Shown piece by piece: positions 43,569-52,590 of a stretch of DNA of 64,000 nt. Positions within the stretch are counted from its first letter, which is position 1; each line of letters starts with the position of its first letter. The notes beneath the pieces are model-generated. The model was not told where the DNA came from. It ran no database searches and saw only the letters and a list, made by a program, of their open reading frames with translations. The stretch covers positions 1 through 64,000 of the forward strand of contig CAYOVH010000004.1 in assembly GCA_964407405.1 (NCBI GenBank). Reading direction: 5' to 3'. A program made the position numbers and the translations under genes. This DNA comes from JASLCR01 sp964407405. Its GTDB lineage: Bacteria > Patescibacteriota > Saccharimonadia > Saccharimonadales > Saccharimonadaceae.

Positions 43569-44596
43569 CAAAAGTGTTCGTCGGTATGAGCGGTGGGGTT
43601 GACTCTTCTCTGACGGCTGCCCTTTTGAAAGAGCAGGGATATGAAGTTGTCGGCGTGTACATGAAAAATTGGACGCAAGACTTGCCCGGTATGAAATGCC
43701 CGTGGGCCGAAGATCTGGCTGATGCCAAACGTGTGGCCGTGCAGCTGGGCATTGATTTCCGGGTGTTTGACTTTGAGGACGAGTATCGCCATAAGGTCGT
43801 TGACTACATGATTGAAGAATATAAGCTCGGGCACACGCCAAATCCAGATATTATGTGCAATCAAGAGGTGAAATTCAAGCTGTTTCTCGAGACAGCACTA
43901 GAGCAGGGTGCGGATATGATTGCGACCGGGCATTATGCGAGAGTAAAAAGCGCTCGGCTGCTCAGGGCGACCGATGCGGGGAAGGACCAAACCTATTTTC
44001 TCTATCGCGTTGACTCCCCTGCTCTTGCTCGTACCCTCTTCCCTCTTGGTGATTTTCTCAAGAGTGACGTTCGCGAAATGGCGAAAGCGCGCGGACTCTA
44101 CACGGCGGGCAAAAAAGAGAGTATGGGCATTTGCTTTGTCGGTCAGATCGGTATTCGTGAATTTTTGAGCCAATACGTCGAGACGACGCCAGGTGACATT
44201 ATCGACAAGCAATCTGGCAAGACTATCGGTCACCACGATGGAGCGATATTTTATACGCTTGGCCAGCGGCATGGCCTCAATGTAGGCGGCGGGCTGCCGT
44301 ATTATGTCGTAGGGAAAGATATGTCGCAAAATATTGTCTACGTGTCGCAAAATATCAATGATGACGATATTTGGCGACGTCAGATCACTTTGGAGAGCCT
44401 TCATTGGATCAGCGAAGCTCCAGCAGATGGCGTGGAGCTAGAGGTACGGATTCGCCATCGTGCCCCGCTCGTCAGGTGTGTGATAAACGGCGCTAGTATC
44501 GAACTAGCCGAGCCGCAGCGTGCCATCACGCCCGGTCAATCTGCGGTACTCTACGATGGCGACGAATGTCTTGGTGGTGGTATTGTCAGCGCTTAG
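43565..44596 (+). CDS. mnmA: tRNA-uridine 2-sulfurtransferase MnmA
   Basis: 343 aa from ATG 43565, which overlaps the upstream stop (ATGA). It thiolates U34 of tRNA-Lys, -Glu and -Gln. PP-loop VGMSGGVDSSL, first catalytic Cys in NPDIMCNQEVKF, second in GICFVGQIG. The sulfur donor gene (cysteine desulfurase) is in the same operon. The tRNA-Glu(TTC) gene of this window is an expected substrate. Confidence 0.95.
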   Translation: MTKVFVGMSGGVDSSLTAALLKEQGYEVVGVYMKNWTQDLPGMKCPWAEDLADAKRVAVQLGIDFRVFDFEDEYRHKVVDYMIEEYKLGHTPNPDIMCNQEVKFKLFLETALEQGADMIATGHYARVKSARLLRATDAGKDQTYFLYRVDSPALARTLFPLGDFLKSDVREMAKARGLYTAGKKESMGICFVGQIGIREFLSQYVETTPGDIIDKQSGKTIGHHDGAIFYTLGQRHGLNVGGGLPYYVVGKDMSQNIVYVSQNINDDDIWRRQITLESLHWISEAPADGVELEVRIRHRAPLVRCVINGASIELAEPQRAITPGQSAVLYDGDECLGGGIVSA

Positions 44597-44617
44597 CGAC
44601 TGTGCTTAAATAGAAGC

Positions 44618-44762
44618 GTCGAAACCATAATCAGGATAAAATTTCCTAGCAGATTTTTATTTGTGAGTGTCAATAAGCATAGAATGGGCAGCCGTTCACC
44701 TGTTTCTTGGCACTCGCTAGGGACTGGTTATGGTTTCGACAGCCAGACGGCTGTCCTTTTTA
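44618..44762. repeat. 16-bp long-range inverted repeat plus terminator-like hairpin; tmRNA-5'-like sequence
   Basis: 44618-44633 is complementary to 44725-44740 at 15 of 16 positions. The right arm is part of a segment (44720-44742, GGGACTGG...GGTTTCGACAG) that resembles the conserved 5' end of tmRNA. It is followed at once by a perfect stem, GACAGCC (44738-44744) and GGCTGTC (44749-44755), and CTTTTTATT, which looks like an intrinsic terminator. No tmRNA 3' half or tag ORF is found nearby. Confidence 0.4.
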
Positions 44763-44788
44763 TTGGGCAAGAAAGGGAAGAAACCATC

Positions 44789-45880
44789 ATAAAACAGTAC
44801 CAATCTCGCGGCTTCACCATTGTCGAACTCGTCATCACCATCGCTATCATCGCCATCCTAGCGACTATTTCAGTCGTTGGCTACGGCAAATGGCGTGAAT
44901 CAATGACCAAAAAGGAAGTCCAGTCAGACCTCCAAATGGCAGCCACAGCCATGGAGAACGCCAAAAATTTTGGAAATGGCTATCCTACAGACGGCTCTAT
45001 CCCCTCATCGTTCAAGAGCAGTGCAAATACTACAATCGTATACAAGTCAGGTACCGTGAATACTTTTTGTATAGAAGGCACATCAAAAACCAATACTTCG
45101 ATACATTACTTTATTGATACCACCAAAGGCAAGCAGCCCGCAGAGGGTACATGTACTGGCGGTGAAGGAGCCCCAGGTGGCGGCACTATTGCCATCCAAA
45201 CCATCACCTCCTCCAACTGCCCAACCGTCAGGACTATGGCTGTCGACGCCCGTGACAACCACACCTACTGGGTGCAAAAGCTAGCTGATGGCAAATGCTG
45301 GATGCTGACTAATCTGGCTTACGCAGGGGGTGGGACTAATGCGTATGGGGATGTGAAGGTGCTTCAGAGTGGCGCGAGCAACAGCTATACAGAGCCTGTA
45401 TATTACATCCCGTCGGGCGCTAACCCTACTACCGATCCAACACAGCCCTCAACGTCAACTGATGGGAGTGGACAATATGGTTACTTATATAATTGGTGTG
45501 GAGCCATGGGTGGACAGACAAGCACCAGCGCCTGCGCCGATACTGACGGCTCAGCCCCGAACACCGATATTTCTATCTGCCCTGCTGGGTGGCGACTACC
45601 AACCCACGGTTATGATGGAGAATTTGGAATGCTTAACAAGGCCGTTAATGGTGGCCTCACCAGTACTGATACGGGTTTGCGCACTGTCTGGCTCGCACAG
45701 CGAGGTGGCAAGTGGGATGGTAATGGAATCTACTTCCGAGGCACAAGTGGCTATTATTGGTCGTCATCACAATATTCGGCCACTGAAGCTAATGCCTTAA
45801 CTATTCAGGCATCCTTTGCTTATCCGCTACTCTATACGTTAAAGGTGGCTGGCTATTCTGTACGCTGCCTCGCTAAGTAG
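44789..45880 (+). CDS. Prepilin-like protein with C-terminal FISUMP domain; start codon unclear
   Basis: About 363 aa. A class III signal (QSRG before FTIVELVITIAIIAILATIS) leads to a pilin stalk, then a FISUMP/C-type-lectin-like domain: DNHTYWVQKLADGKCWML, ISICPAGWRLPT, YYWSSSQYS and the ending GYSVRCLAK. This suggests a pilus-borne adhesin. No ATG, GTG or TTG lies in frame after the terminator-like hairpin. ATA 44789 or ATC 44786 follow GGGAAG at proper distance. The nearest ordinary start is GTG 44663, which would include the hairpin in the mRNA and give a 50-residue leader. Confidence 0.75.
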   Translation: MKQYQSRGFTIVELVITIAIIAILATISVVGYGKWRESMTKKEVQSDLQMAATAMENAKNFGNGYPTDGSIPSSFKSSANTTIVYKSGTVNTFCIEGTSKTNTSIHYFIDTTKGKQPAEGTCTGGEGAPGGGTIAIQTITSSNCPTVRTMAVDARDNHTYWVQKLADGKCWMLTNLAYAGGGTNAYGDVKVLQSGASNSYTEPVYYIPSGANPTTDPTQPSTSTDGSGQYGYLYNWCGAMGGQTSTSACADTDGSAPNTDISICPAGWRLPTHGYDGEFGMLNKAVNGGLTSTDTGLRTVWLAQRGGKWDGNGIYFRGTSGYYWSSSQYSATEANALTIQASFAYPLLYTLKVAGYSVRCLAK

Positions 45881-46045
45881 ACTCGCCGTAGAATAGGGAG
45901 TATCGCTTGCCAATTAGGGGTCTGTCCACTTATGGGCAGTGCTCCAAGCGTTACTTGGACTGCATATGACTCTATACAGCTGGGACCGGCTGGACTACTT
46001 GGGTCAACTAACCTTAGTCGATAAGAGCAAAGGTCAGTTCTATGA

Positions 46046-48298
46046 CTACAGTTGTTTCTTTGGTCGTGCGAAATAGAGTGCGCCAAAGGCAAGGATAGCA
46101 GTGATAAACGCGATCATCGGTGCGACGCTATTCGTATGCATGTGACTTGGGGCGGGTGCGATACCCGTCAGCGGAGCCTTGAGAGAAGGTGTCGTGTGGT
46201 GTGGGAGAATGCCACCCTTTCCAGGAGTGAGGCAGGTGAATGCATAGGTGGCAGTGGTGTCTGCTGTGGCAAGCGGTGCTGCCTGAGAGCGACTGTTGAG
46301 CAAAGCAGCGCTTGCGGCGTTTGTGGCTTTGCAGGCGATGACTTCGCTTTGTGTGAGTACGGTCGTTGCCTTGAAGGTCACGCTCTGATGGGCCGCAAGG
46401 GACGGGATGTGTCCATTACTGAGGGCACCGTTGTAAGTCAGAATAGCGCCTGCATCGTCAACTTGGACATAGAAGGGACTTGTATAATCAGTGTCGCTGG
46501 TATTTGTGACAATGATTTCCCATGATACTTCATCACCCACATCGCCAATCACACCATTTTTATTTGTATCGCTGACAGTCTTGCCGGTTTTTGTGATAGA
46601 GAGGCTGCATGACTGACCTGAATCTTGGGCCACACCAAAGTTGATAGTTGTCTGTCCATTTGTGAAGTTACTGCCAATTGCTGTTGCGATCAGCTCGTTA
46701 TTTGCATTTAGGCTCCATGATATTTCATTGGTATCTGCCGGGACTATCCAGGTAGCATTGTTTGGACCGCATGGATCGCTGACTGCGGGTAAGGCTGGCG
46801 GAGTAATACAATTTGCATAGTCAAAAGTGAACGTATCTCGGTAGACAGTAACATCTCTGATGATACCGTTGAGGAGTAGTCTTACCTTTACTGTGGCGCC
46901 TTGAGGAATGTTGGCGACGGTGACATCGTGACTAGCTGAGCTGGTCTGCGTGACGAGGCCGTTGATGCTAATGACGTATGTATAGTGGTGGAGAGGGTCT
47001 TCGGTGTAAGCCGGAAGAGTCAATGTGCCAAGTGTCGAGCATGTTGGTTGAACTTGAACTGGCTTTGGGCATTCTGTATCAGTTGCTTGGCGGCTGGTCG
47101 CACTGCCCGGCACTACTGTCCATAGACTCCAGAGACCTGGCTCCCACTGATTCGTACGAGGATTGTACCAGTATGAGCGGCTGCGTTGCTCCTGCCAGTT
47201 GGCGACTGTCCCGCCGCCACCAGGCATACAGATTGTGAGGCTCTTGTTTCGGGTTTGGTGATCATCTTGGGGTTTTGGCCCAGCACATTGAGAGCCCCGG
47301 AGCATTGCTGGGATTACGTAATGGACGCTGGTTTGTGTTTGGCCATTGGCAAAAGCATGTCCAGCGTCGGCAGCGAAGGTAGCGGTGTGTGATCCGGCTG
47401 TCGTGGCGAGTGAGCCAACGAGCTGCGCGTGCTGTACATTGATAAGGGTGGCAACGCCATTGGCGCTACAGGTAGCGGCAGAAACAGTGACATCTGCCGT
47501 TGCATCCTTGACGGTACAGTTGGTATTTCGATTCGTTTCATGGATAGTCTCGGTGTATGTGGAGCTGCCGTTCGCAAAAGCAAAACCTGTTTTAGCAGTA
47601 TAGGTCACCTTGGCAATGCCATTTGTAAAGCCTTGTGTGATAACACCTTTTGAGTGCTGGGTGGTCTCCACGCCAACAGTGATAGTATCATTATCGAGTC
47701 CGCAAATACCAGTGACGGTGCTTTGTGGAAGAGTAGTGATCGTTGTCACGCAGCTACTGCGGTCCTTTTCGTTGAAGGGGATTACTTTTTGAGTAGTGAG
47801 GGACCTACCGTCGTGGAATGCATAGTTATTGACGGTAGTGATAGTGACAGAGCCTTGCCCGTTGACCCAGCCGCTGAACTGCCATGTATAGTAAGCATTT
47901 TGGGGTACGATAACAGAGTCGTTGTCTAGGCCGCAGACTGGATTGACTGTGACCGCTGGTACTGTGACGATCTGGCCCTCGCAGGATGATGGATCAACTT
48001 TTGTGCTTTGATTCGACATCATGACTTGATCGCCATTTTTGACGCTTTTGTCCATATTGCGGCCGCCTGCATTACGAATTTCATTTGTCATGAGCAAAGC
48101 GAGGGCATCATGGCGATCGCCGCTTGGCGACGCACCCTGCTGTATCTGCCACTTGTTTCCTGTCCAGTGACACCAAACCGGTTGATATGTGCCAGCAGCG
48201 TTGACATTCTGTGCTTCGTAGATTTGCACCAGTCCGCTAGAAAATACGCTAATAAAGAGCGCCAGCGCTATCCTAAAAGTTTTTGAAAGTTTCGACAT
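46046..48298 (-). CDS. Large secreted, C-terminally anchored surface protein
   Basis: 750 aa from ATG 48298. Signal peptide (KTFRIALALFISVFSSGLVQ). Several beta domains of about 60 residues repeat the pattern VCGLDNDS / ICGLDNDT / PCGPNNAT, each followed by a 'FTNGQ' or 'FANGS'-type segment. A DUF11-like domain (about 600-690) follows, then APLTGIAPAP, a membrane helix and the basic end RPKKQL. The APLTG sequence is off the LPxTG consensus. Its promoter (TTGACA, 18 nt, TTAAAT) and GAAAGG Shine-Dalgarno lie upstream. Confidence 0.75.
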   Translation of the reverse strand: MSKLSKTFRIALALFISVFSSGLVQIYEAQNVNAAGTYQPVWCHWTGNKWQIQQGASPSGDRHDALALLMTNEIRNAGGRNMDKSVKNGDQVMMSNQSTKVDPSSCEGQIVTVPAVTVNPVCGLDNDSVIVPQNAYYTWQFSGWVNGQGSVTITTVNNYAFHDGRSLTTQKVIPFNEKDRSSCVTTITTLPQSTVTGICGLDNDTITVGVETTQHSKGVITQGFTNGIAKVTYTAKTGFAFANGSSTYTETIHETNRNTNCTVKDATADVTVSAATCSANGVATLINVQHAQLVGSLATTAGSHTATFAADAGHAFANGQTQTSVHYVIPAMLRGSQCAGPKPQDDHQTRNKSLTICMPGGGGTVANWQEQRSRSYWYNPRTNQWEPGLWSLWTVVPGSATSRQATDTECPKPVQVQPTCSTLGTLTLPAYTEDPLHHYTYVISINGLVTQTSSASHDVTVANIPQGATVKVRLLLNGIIRDVTVYRDTFTFDYANCITPPALPAVSDPCGPNNATWIVPADTNEISWSLNANNELIATAIGSNFTNGQTTINFGVAQDSGQSCSLSITKTGKTVSDTNKNGVIGDVGDEVSWEIIVTNTSDTDYTSPFYVQVDDAGAILTYNGALSNGHIPSLAAHQSVTFKATTVLTQSEVIACKATNAASAALLNSRSQAAPLATADTTATYAFTCLTPGKGGILPHHTTPSLKAPLTGIAPAPSHMHTNSVAPMIAFITAILAFGALYFARPKKQL

Positions 48299-48444
48299 GA
48301 GTCCATGCCTTTCCCCCACTCCGTTAACGCTTTCCTTATAAAGTTCTACTACTTATTTAATACTCCTATTTTACGCATTGTCAACAATATTTTATAGACA
48401 TAAACACTTTGACCTCTGGAGTAAAAGAGTTAGAAATAATATGC

Positions 48445-48450
48445 TATACT
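48445..48450 (+). promoter_or_regulatory. alaS extended -10
   Basis: TGcTATACT, giving a leader of about 48 nt before the GTG at 48505. Confidence 0.45.
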
Positions 48451-48504
48451 AACAGAGGTAAAAGAGAATTTGCGAATAATTTGAGGAAGGTGCAATAAAA
48501 ACCT

Positions 48505-50394
48505 GTGAATGCTCAAGAAATCAGAAATGCTTATATAAAATTCTATGAAGCTAGAGGACACGTGGCAGTAAGGCGTGCGCCGCTTGTCTTACAAAATGAC
48601 CCCACGACGCTGTTTACCGGCTCTGGTATGCAGCCAATGATCCCCTATCTGCTTGGGGAACCACATCCGGATGGTAGGCGGATTGTTGACAGCCAGACCT
48701 GTTTGCGCGCCCAAGACATTGATGATATCGGTGATAATCGCCATACGACATTTTTTGAAATGCTCGGCAACTGGAGCATGGGCGATTACTTCAAGAAACA
48801 GCAGATTGAATGGATGTTTGAATTTTTCTCAGATGTTGTCGGTTTAGATATGAGCAAGGTGTATGTCACCTGCTACTTGGGCAATGAGCGTCTGAGTATT
48901 CCAAAAGATACCGAGGCCGCTGATGCATGGAAACAACTTTTTGAAGCAAATGGGCTGAGTGCCGCTGAAGCAGAGATCGGCTCTGAAGAAGCTGGTTATG
49001 AACGCGGTATCAATGACGGGGAACGAATTTTCTATTACGACGGCAGCAAAAACTGGTGGAGCCGGAATGGTAATGAGGATAACACGCCAGTTGGTGATCC
49101 GTGCGGTCCTGACAGTGAAATGTTTTATGATTTCGGTACGCCGCACAATTCAGAGTACGGCGAGCACTGTCATCCAAACTGCGACTGCGGCCGCTTTATG
49201 GAGATTGGCAACAATGTCTTTATGGCGTACAAAAAAGTCGGTGACGGGCAGTTCGAGGAATTGGAGCAAAAGAATGTCGATCATGGGTCAGGCCTTGAGC
49301 GTATCGCCGCAGCCAAGCTGAACAGTCCTGATGTCTTCAAAATCAGCCTGATGTGGCCGATTATCGAAAAATTGCAGGCTCTGAGCGGCAAAAAGTACGA
49401 TAGTCACACCGAGAGCATGCGTGTAATTGCTGATCATTTGCGTGCAGCGACATTTTTGGCGGTTGATGGCTGCGTGCCGAGCAACAAAGAGCAAGGCTAT
49501 GTGATGCGCCGGTTGCTTCGCCGAGCGATTCGCTATAGCTTTGATCTCGGCATTGAGCAGAACTTCCTGCAAGAAATTGTGCCGGTCATCGCTGATCTCT
49601 ATGAAAATGATTTTCCAGAGGTAAAAGACAATCGGGAGACGATCATTGCCGCGCTTGTGAAAGAAGAAAAAGCCTTCCGGCAGACACTACGCAAAGGTAT
49701 TCAGCAGTTTAGTAAGTTTGAAAAAATTGATGGCGCAGCACTCTTTATGCTCTACGATACCTATGGATTCCCAATTGAGCTCAGCACCGAAGAAGCATTC
49801 AAGCAGGGTATCGAACTGCCAGATGATTGGCGTCAACAATTTGATGCCAAAATGGAAGAACAGCGTAACCGCAGTCGTACGGCAACTAAGGGTGAATTCA
49901 AAGGCGGCCTAGGTGGTGATTCACTGCAGCATCGCAAGTACCACACGGCAACGCACTTGCTGCAATCAGCACTGCGAGAGATATTTGGCCCAGAGCTGCG
50001 CCAGCACGGCAGCAATATTACCGGAGAACGCCTGCGATTCGATTTCAATCTCGATCGCAAGATGACTGATGAGGAAAAACAACGTGCTGAAGAGCTGGTC
50101 AATGGCTGGATCGCAGAGGATCTACCCATCAGTTTCAAACTGTATCCGACCCAAGAGGCGCTTGATATGGGCGCAATCGGTCCATTTGGCGAGCGTTACG
50201 ACGAAGAAGTAAAAGTCTACCAAATGGGGCCTAAAAGTCCTAAAGACGGCCACATTGCCAGCCTCGAAATCTGTGGCGGGCCACACGTCGGGTCTACGGG
50301 CCAGTTGGCAGAGGGCGGCAAAACGTTCAAGATTACCAAAGAAGAAGCCTCAAGCGCGGGTATCCGCCGCATCAAGGCCGTGCTTATCGGGTAG
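48505..50394 (+). CDS. alaS: Alanyl-tRNA synthetase lacking the C-terminal domain
   Basis: 629 aa, against about 870 in most bacteria. The class II catalytic core is complete (RRAPLVLQNDPTTLFTGSGMQ, DIGDNRHTTFFEMLGNWSMGDYF), and the editing domain has its zinc site: HTATH near residue 488 and CGGPHVGST near 590. The protein ends at AGIRRIKAVLIG, just where the DHHA1/C-Ala domain would begin. That domain normally promotes dimerisation and tRNA elbow contact. GTG 48505 is the likely start. The 3' end overlaps the convergent hypothetical gene by 11 bp. Confidence 0.93.
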   Translation: MNAQEIRNAYIKFYEARGHVAVRRAPLVLQNDPTTLFTGSGMQPMIPYLLGEPHPDGRRIVDSQTCLRAQDIDDIGDNRHTTFFEMLGNWSMGDYFKKQQIEWMFEFFSDVVGLDMSKVYVTCYLGNERLSIPKDTEAADAWKQLFEANGLSAAEAEIGSEEAGYERGINDGERIFYYDGSKNWWSRNGNEDNTPVGDPCGPDSEMFYDFGTPHNSEYGEHCHPNCDCGRFMEIGNNVFMAYKKVGDGQFEELEQKNVDHGSGLERIAAAKLNSPDVFKISLMWPIIEKLQALSGKKYDSHTESMRVIADHLRAATFLAVDGCVPSNKEQGYVMRRLLRRAIRYSFDLGIEQNFLQEIVPVIADLYENDFPEVKDNRETIIAALVKEEKAFRQTLRKGIQQFSKFEKIDGAALFMLYDTYGFPIELSTEEAFKQGIELPDDWRQQFDAKMEEQRNRSRTATKGEFKGGLGGDSLQHRKYHTATHLLQSALREIFGPELRQHGSNITGERLRFDFNLDRKMTDEEKQRAEELVNGWIAEDLPISFKLYPTQEALDMGAIGPFGERYDEEVKVYQMGPKSPKDGHIASLEICGGPHVGSTGQLAEGGKTFKITKEEASSAGIRRIKAVLIG

Positions 50395-51226
50395 CGAGTA
50401 CCTCGGCCTTTCGTAAGCGCTGCAGTAGTTTTTCGATCAGTTCGTAGTCCAACCGACATTGCTTTTCCTGTGTGTCGCCGCTATCTTCGTCTTGGGTGAT
50501 CTCTTTGAGCGATAGTCCAGACCCACGATCCGACTCGAAAAGAGTAAGGATACGCGCGAAGCGTTTGTCGTCAGTAAGGATTGTTTCGATAAAGTGAATA
50601 TAGGTGGTTACTTCGTCAGGACTCATGATTTGTTCTTTTTCGATTTCACAGGTTCCAGTGATTTCCTCATCTACATCTCCTTCGTAGATAACATAGCGCT
50701 GGAGGATGTGCTGATACATTTCCTTGCCTGCACCCTGTTGCAGCCACGCCCGTAGCCCTTCTTGAAAAAAATCAATACGACTGGACACACCCAGACTAGC
50801 CAATAGGTTTTCCACTGTCTCCACAGCAACTGCATCGCGGGGCAGTATTGTTCCATCGGTATCTTTTAGACCCGATTCAAACCCGCAGTTACTGTCGTAA
50901 TCAATGTATCCCTTCACCTCCTCGGTTCCTGGTAGGGCAAACTCGAGGTGGGATGGTTGGACAGTACTCCAGGCTGGGTCAAAACGAAACTGAATAGTCA
51001 CCTCATCACCGACCTCGTGTCTCAGGGCTGCCGAGATTTCCTCTTTCGAACGGTAGAGCTCGCGATTTTCAAAAGGAGTTTCCAATTTGAGTGAAAACTT
51101 GCGCTCAATATTCTCACATTTGTCAGGAGTTATGAAATTAGCGAGTTCGTGCAAACGCTGAGCAAGCTCTTTTTCTGATATGGCTGGTTCACGATGAAAG
51201 GAGCCGTTGGCTTCGAAATCTGACAT
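50384..51226 (-). CDS. Hypothetical protein
   Basis: 280 aa from ATG 51226. Acidic, soluble, no membrane segment. A central beta-rich part (EVTIQFRFDPAWSTVQ, HLEFALPGTEEVKGYIDYD) is followed by helices ending in LDYELIEKLLQRLRKAEVL. No family recognised. Start chosen because the 20 residues of the longer frame are unlike coding sequence. Confidence 0.5.
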   Translation of the reverse strand: MSDFEANGSFHREPAISEKELAQRLHELANFITPDKCENIERKFSLKLETPFENRELYRSKEEISAALRHEVGDEVTIQFRFDPAWSTVQPSHLEFALPGTEEVKGYIDYDSNCGFESGLKDTDGTILPRDAVAVETVENLLASLGVSSRIDFFQEGLRAWLQQGAGKEMYQHILQRYVIYEGDVDEEITGTCEIEKEQIMSPDEVTTYIHFIETILTDDKRFARILTLFESDRGSGLSLKEITQDEDSGDTQEKQCRLDYELIEKLLQRLRKAEVLATR

Positions 51227-51309
51227 ATAGTATCTACTATATAACATTTTATAAAAAATAACAATGCTTTGCCTCTGTAAACACAAGTAGTATATAATGT
51301 AACATATCT

Positions 51310-52590
51310 ATGCCGAAAGTTTTGGACAAATTGAAAGACCTACGCAATCGTCGCGCGCAAGCAGACGATCAGCAGCATCTCGTCGCATTGGATATTGGGA
51401 CAGAGTTTGTGAAGGCGCTCATCGCTAGGCTGGAAGACGATCAGCTAAAGATAGTTGGAGTAGGTCGGGTACGGCAGAGTGTTGATGACATGCACGCCGG
51501 GGCAATCGCAGATATCTCAGCAGTCGTACAAAACTGTGAAGATGCCTTGAGTATCGCCGAAGATCAGGCAGGGCTTCAGGCTAAGCGAGTAATTATCGGT
51601 ATTGCCGGTGAGCTTGTCAAAGGTGTTACCAACACAATCCGCTATCGTCGCCCGCAACCTGATCGTCCACTCGATGAACAAGAGATGGAATTTATCATCG
51701 AAAAGGTGCAAGAACGGGCGCAGACCAAAGCCCAGAAAGAAATTGCCCTTGAGACGGGCAACGAAGATGTCGAGGTCAAGCTGGTCAATTCGGCGCTTGT
51801 TTCCATCCATATCGATGGGTACAAGGTGTCAAATCCAATCGGTTTTCAGGGAAAAGACGTGGCAGTACAAATATACACTGCTTTTGCGCCCATGGTACAT
51901 ATCGGCGCGCTGGAACGGGTAGCCGACGAGCTGGCGCTTGATCTATTGGCTGTTGCTGCCGAACCATTTGCGGTGTCGCGAAGCGTTCTTGGCAATGACA
52001 CTGGCAGTAATTTTACGGCTATTCTCGCTGATGTTGGTGGCGGCACGACAGACATCGCAGTCGTCAATGACGGTGGGGTCGAAGGGACGAAGATGTTTGG
52101 TATTGGTGGGCGTAGCTTTACTCGTCAAATCGCCAGTGAAATGGATCTGACGTACGCCAACGCTGAGAAGCTAAAAGTCAATCTCGATAACGAAAAAATC
52201 AAGCCAAGCGTCAGAAAAGAAGCCGAAGCCGCGATTGATAAAACGCTTGATGTCTGGATATCCGGAGTTGAGTTGGCGTTGGGCGAATTTGAGTCGGTCG
52301 ATCATCTACCAAATCGTATTTTGCTTTGTGGCGGTGGTGCCAGTCTTGATCAGCTAGTGGAGGCTCTTGCAACGCGCGAATGGTACAAGGAGTTGCCGTT
52401 TACAAAGCGTCCTACCGTCCAACACATTTCGCCTACAGAAGTTGTCGGAATAGACGACACGACAGACAAAGCGAGTGATCATACGTTTATTACGGCTATG
52501 GGATTGCTTAGGGTCGGATATGATACAATGGTAGGTGGAAATAACGCCGATAGCGTAAAAGAAAAATTGAACAGATTGCTCAGGATATGA
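51310..52590 (+). CDS. PilM/FtsA-like actin-fold protein
   Basis: 426 aa with the actin/HSP70-type ATPase pattern: phosphate-1 LVALDIGTEFVKALI, phosphate-2 ILADVGGGTTDIAVV and adenosine motif RILLCGGGASLDQLV, plus an SHS2-like insertion. FtsA is less likely: the C-terminal membrane-targeting helix is not seen, and ftsZ is not adjacent. The coupled downstream gene encodes a single-TM protein, as in PilM-PilN. TATAAT (51293-51298) lies 11 nt before the ATG. With eight prepilins in the window, a type IV pilus role is plausible. Confidence 0.75.
   Translation: MPKVLDKLKDLRNRRAQADDQQHLVALDIGTEFVKALIARLEDDQLKIVGVGRVRQSVDDMHAGAIADISAVVQNCEDALSIAEDQAGLQAKRVIIGIAGELVKGVTNTIRYRRPQPDRPLDEQEMEFIIEKVQERAQTKAQKEIALETGNEDVEVKLVNSALVSIHIDGYKVSNPIGFQGKDVAVQIYTAFAPMVHIGALERVADELALDLLAVAAEPFAVSRSVLGNDTGSNFTAILADVGGGTTDIAVVNDGGVEGTKMFGIGGRSFTRQIASEMDLTYANAEKLKVNLDNEKIKPSVRKEAEAAIDKTLDVWISGVELALGEFESVDHLPNRILLCGGGASLDQLVEALATREWYKELPFTKRPTVQHISPTEVVGIDDTTDKASDHTFITAMGLLRVGYDTMVGGNNADSVKEKLNRLLRI

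Noticed and set aside
44720..45880. Complete tmRNA gene (ssrA)
   Set aside because: Only a 5'-like segment is seen; a terminator hairpin and a protein gene follow immediately.
51310..52590. FtsA
   Set aside because: Same fold, but no ftsZ neighbour and no C-terminal amphipathic helix; PilM-like is the better fit with the coupled membrane gene.
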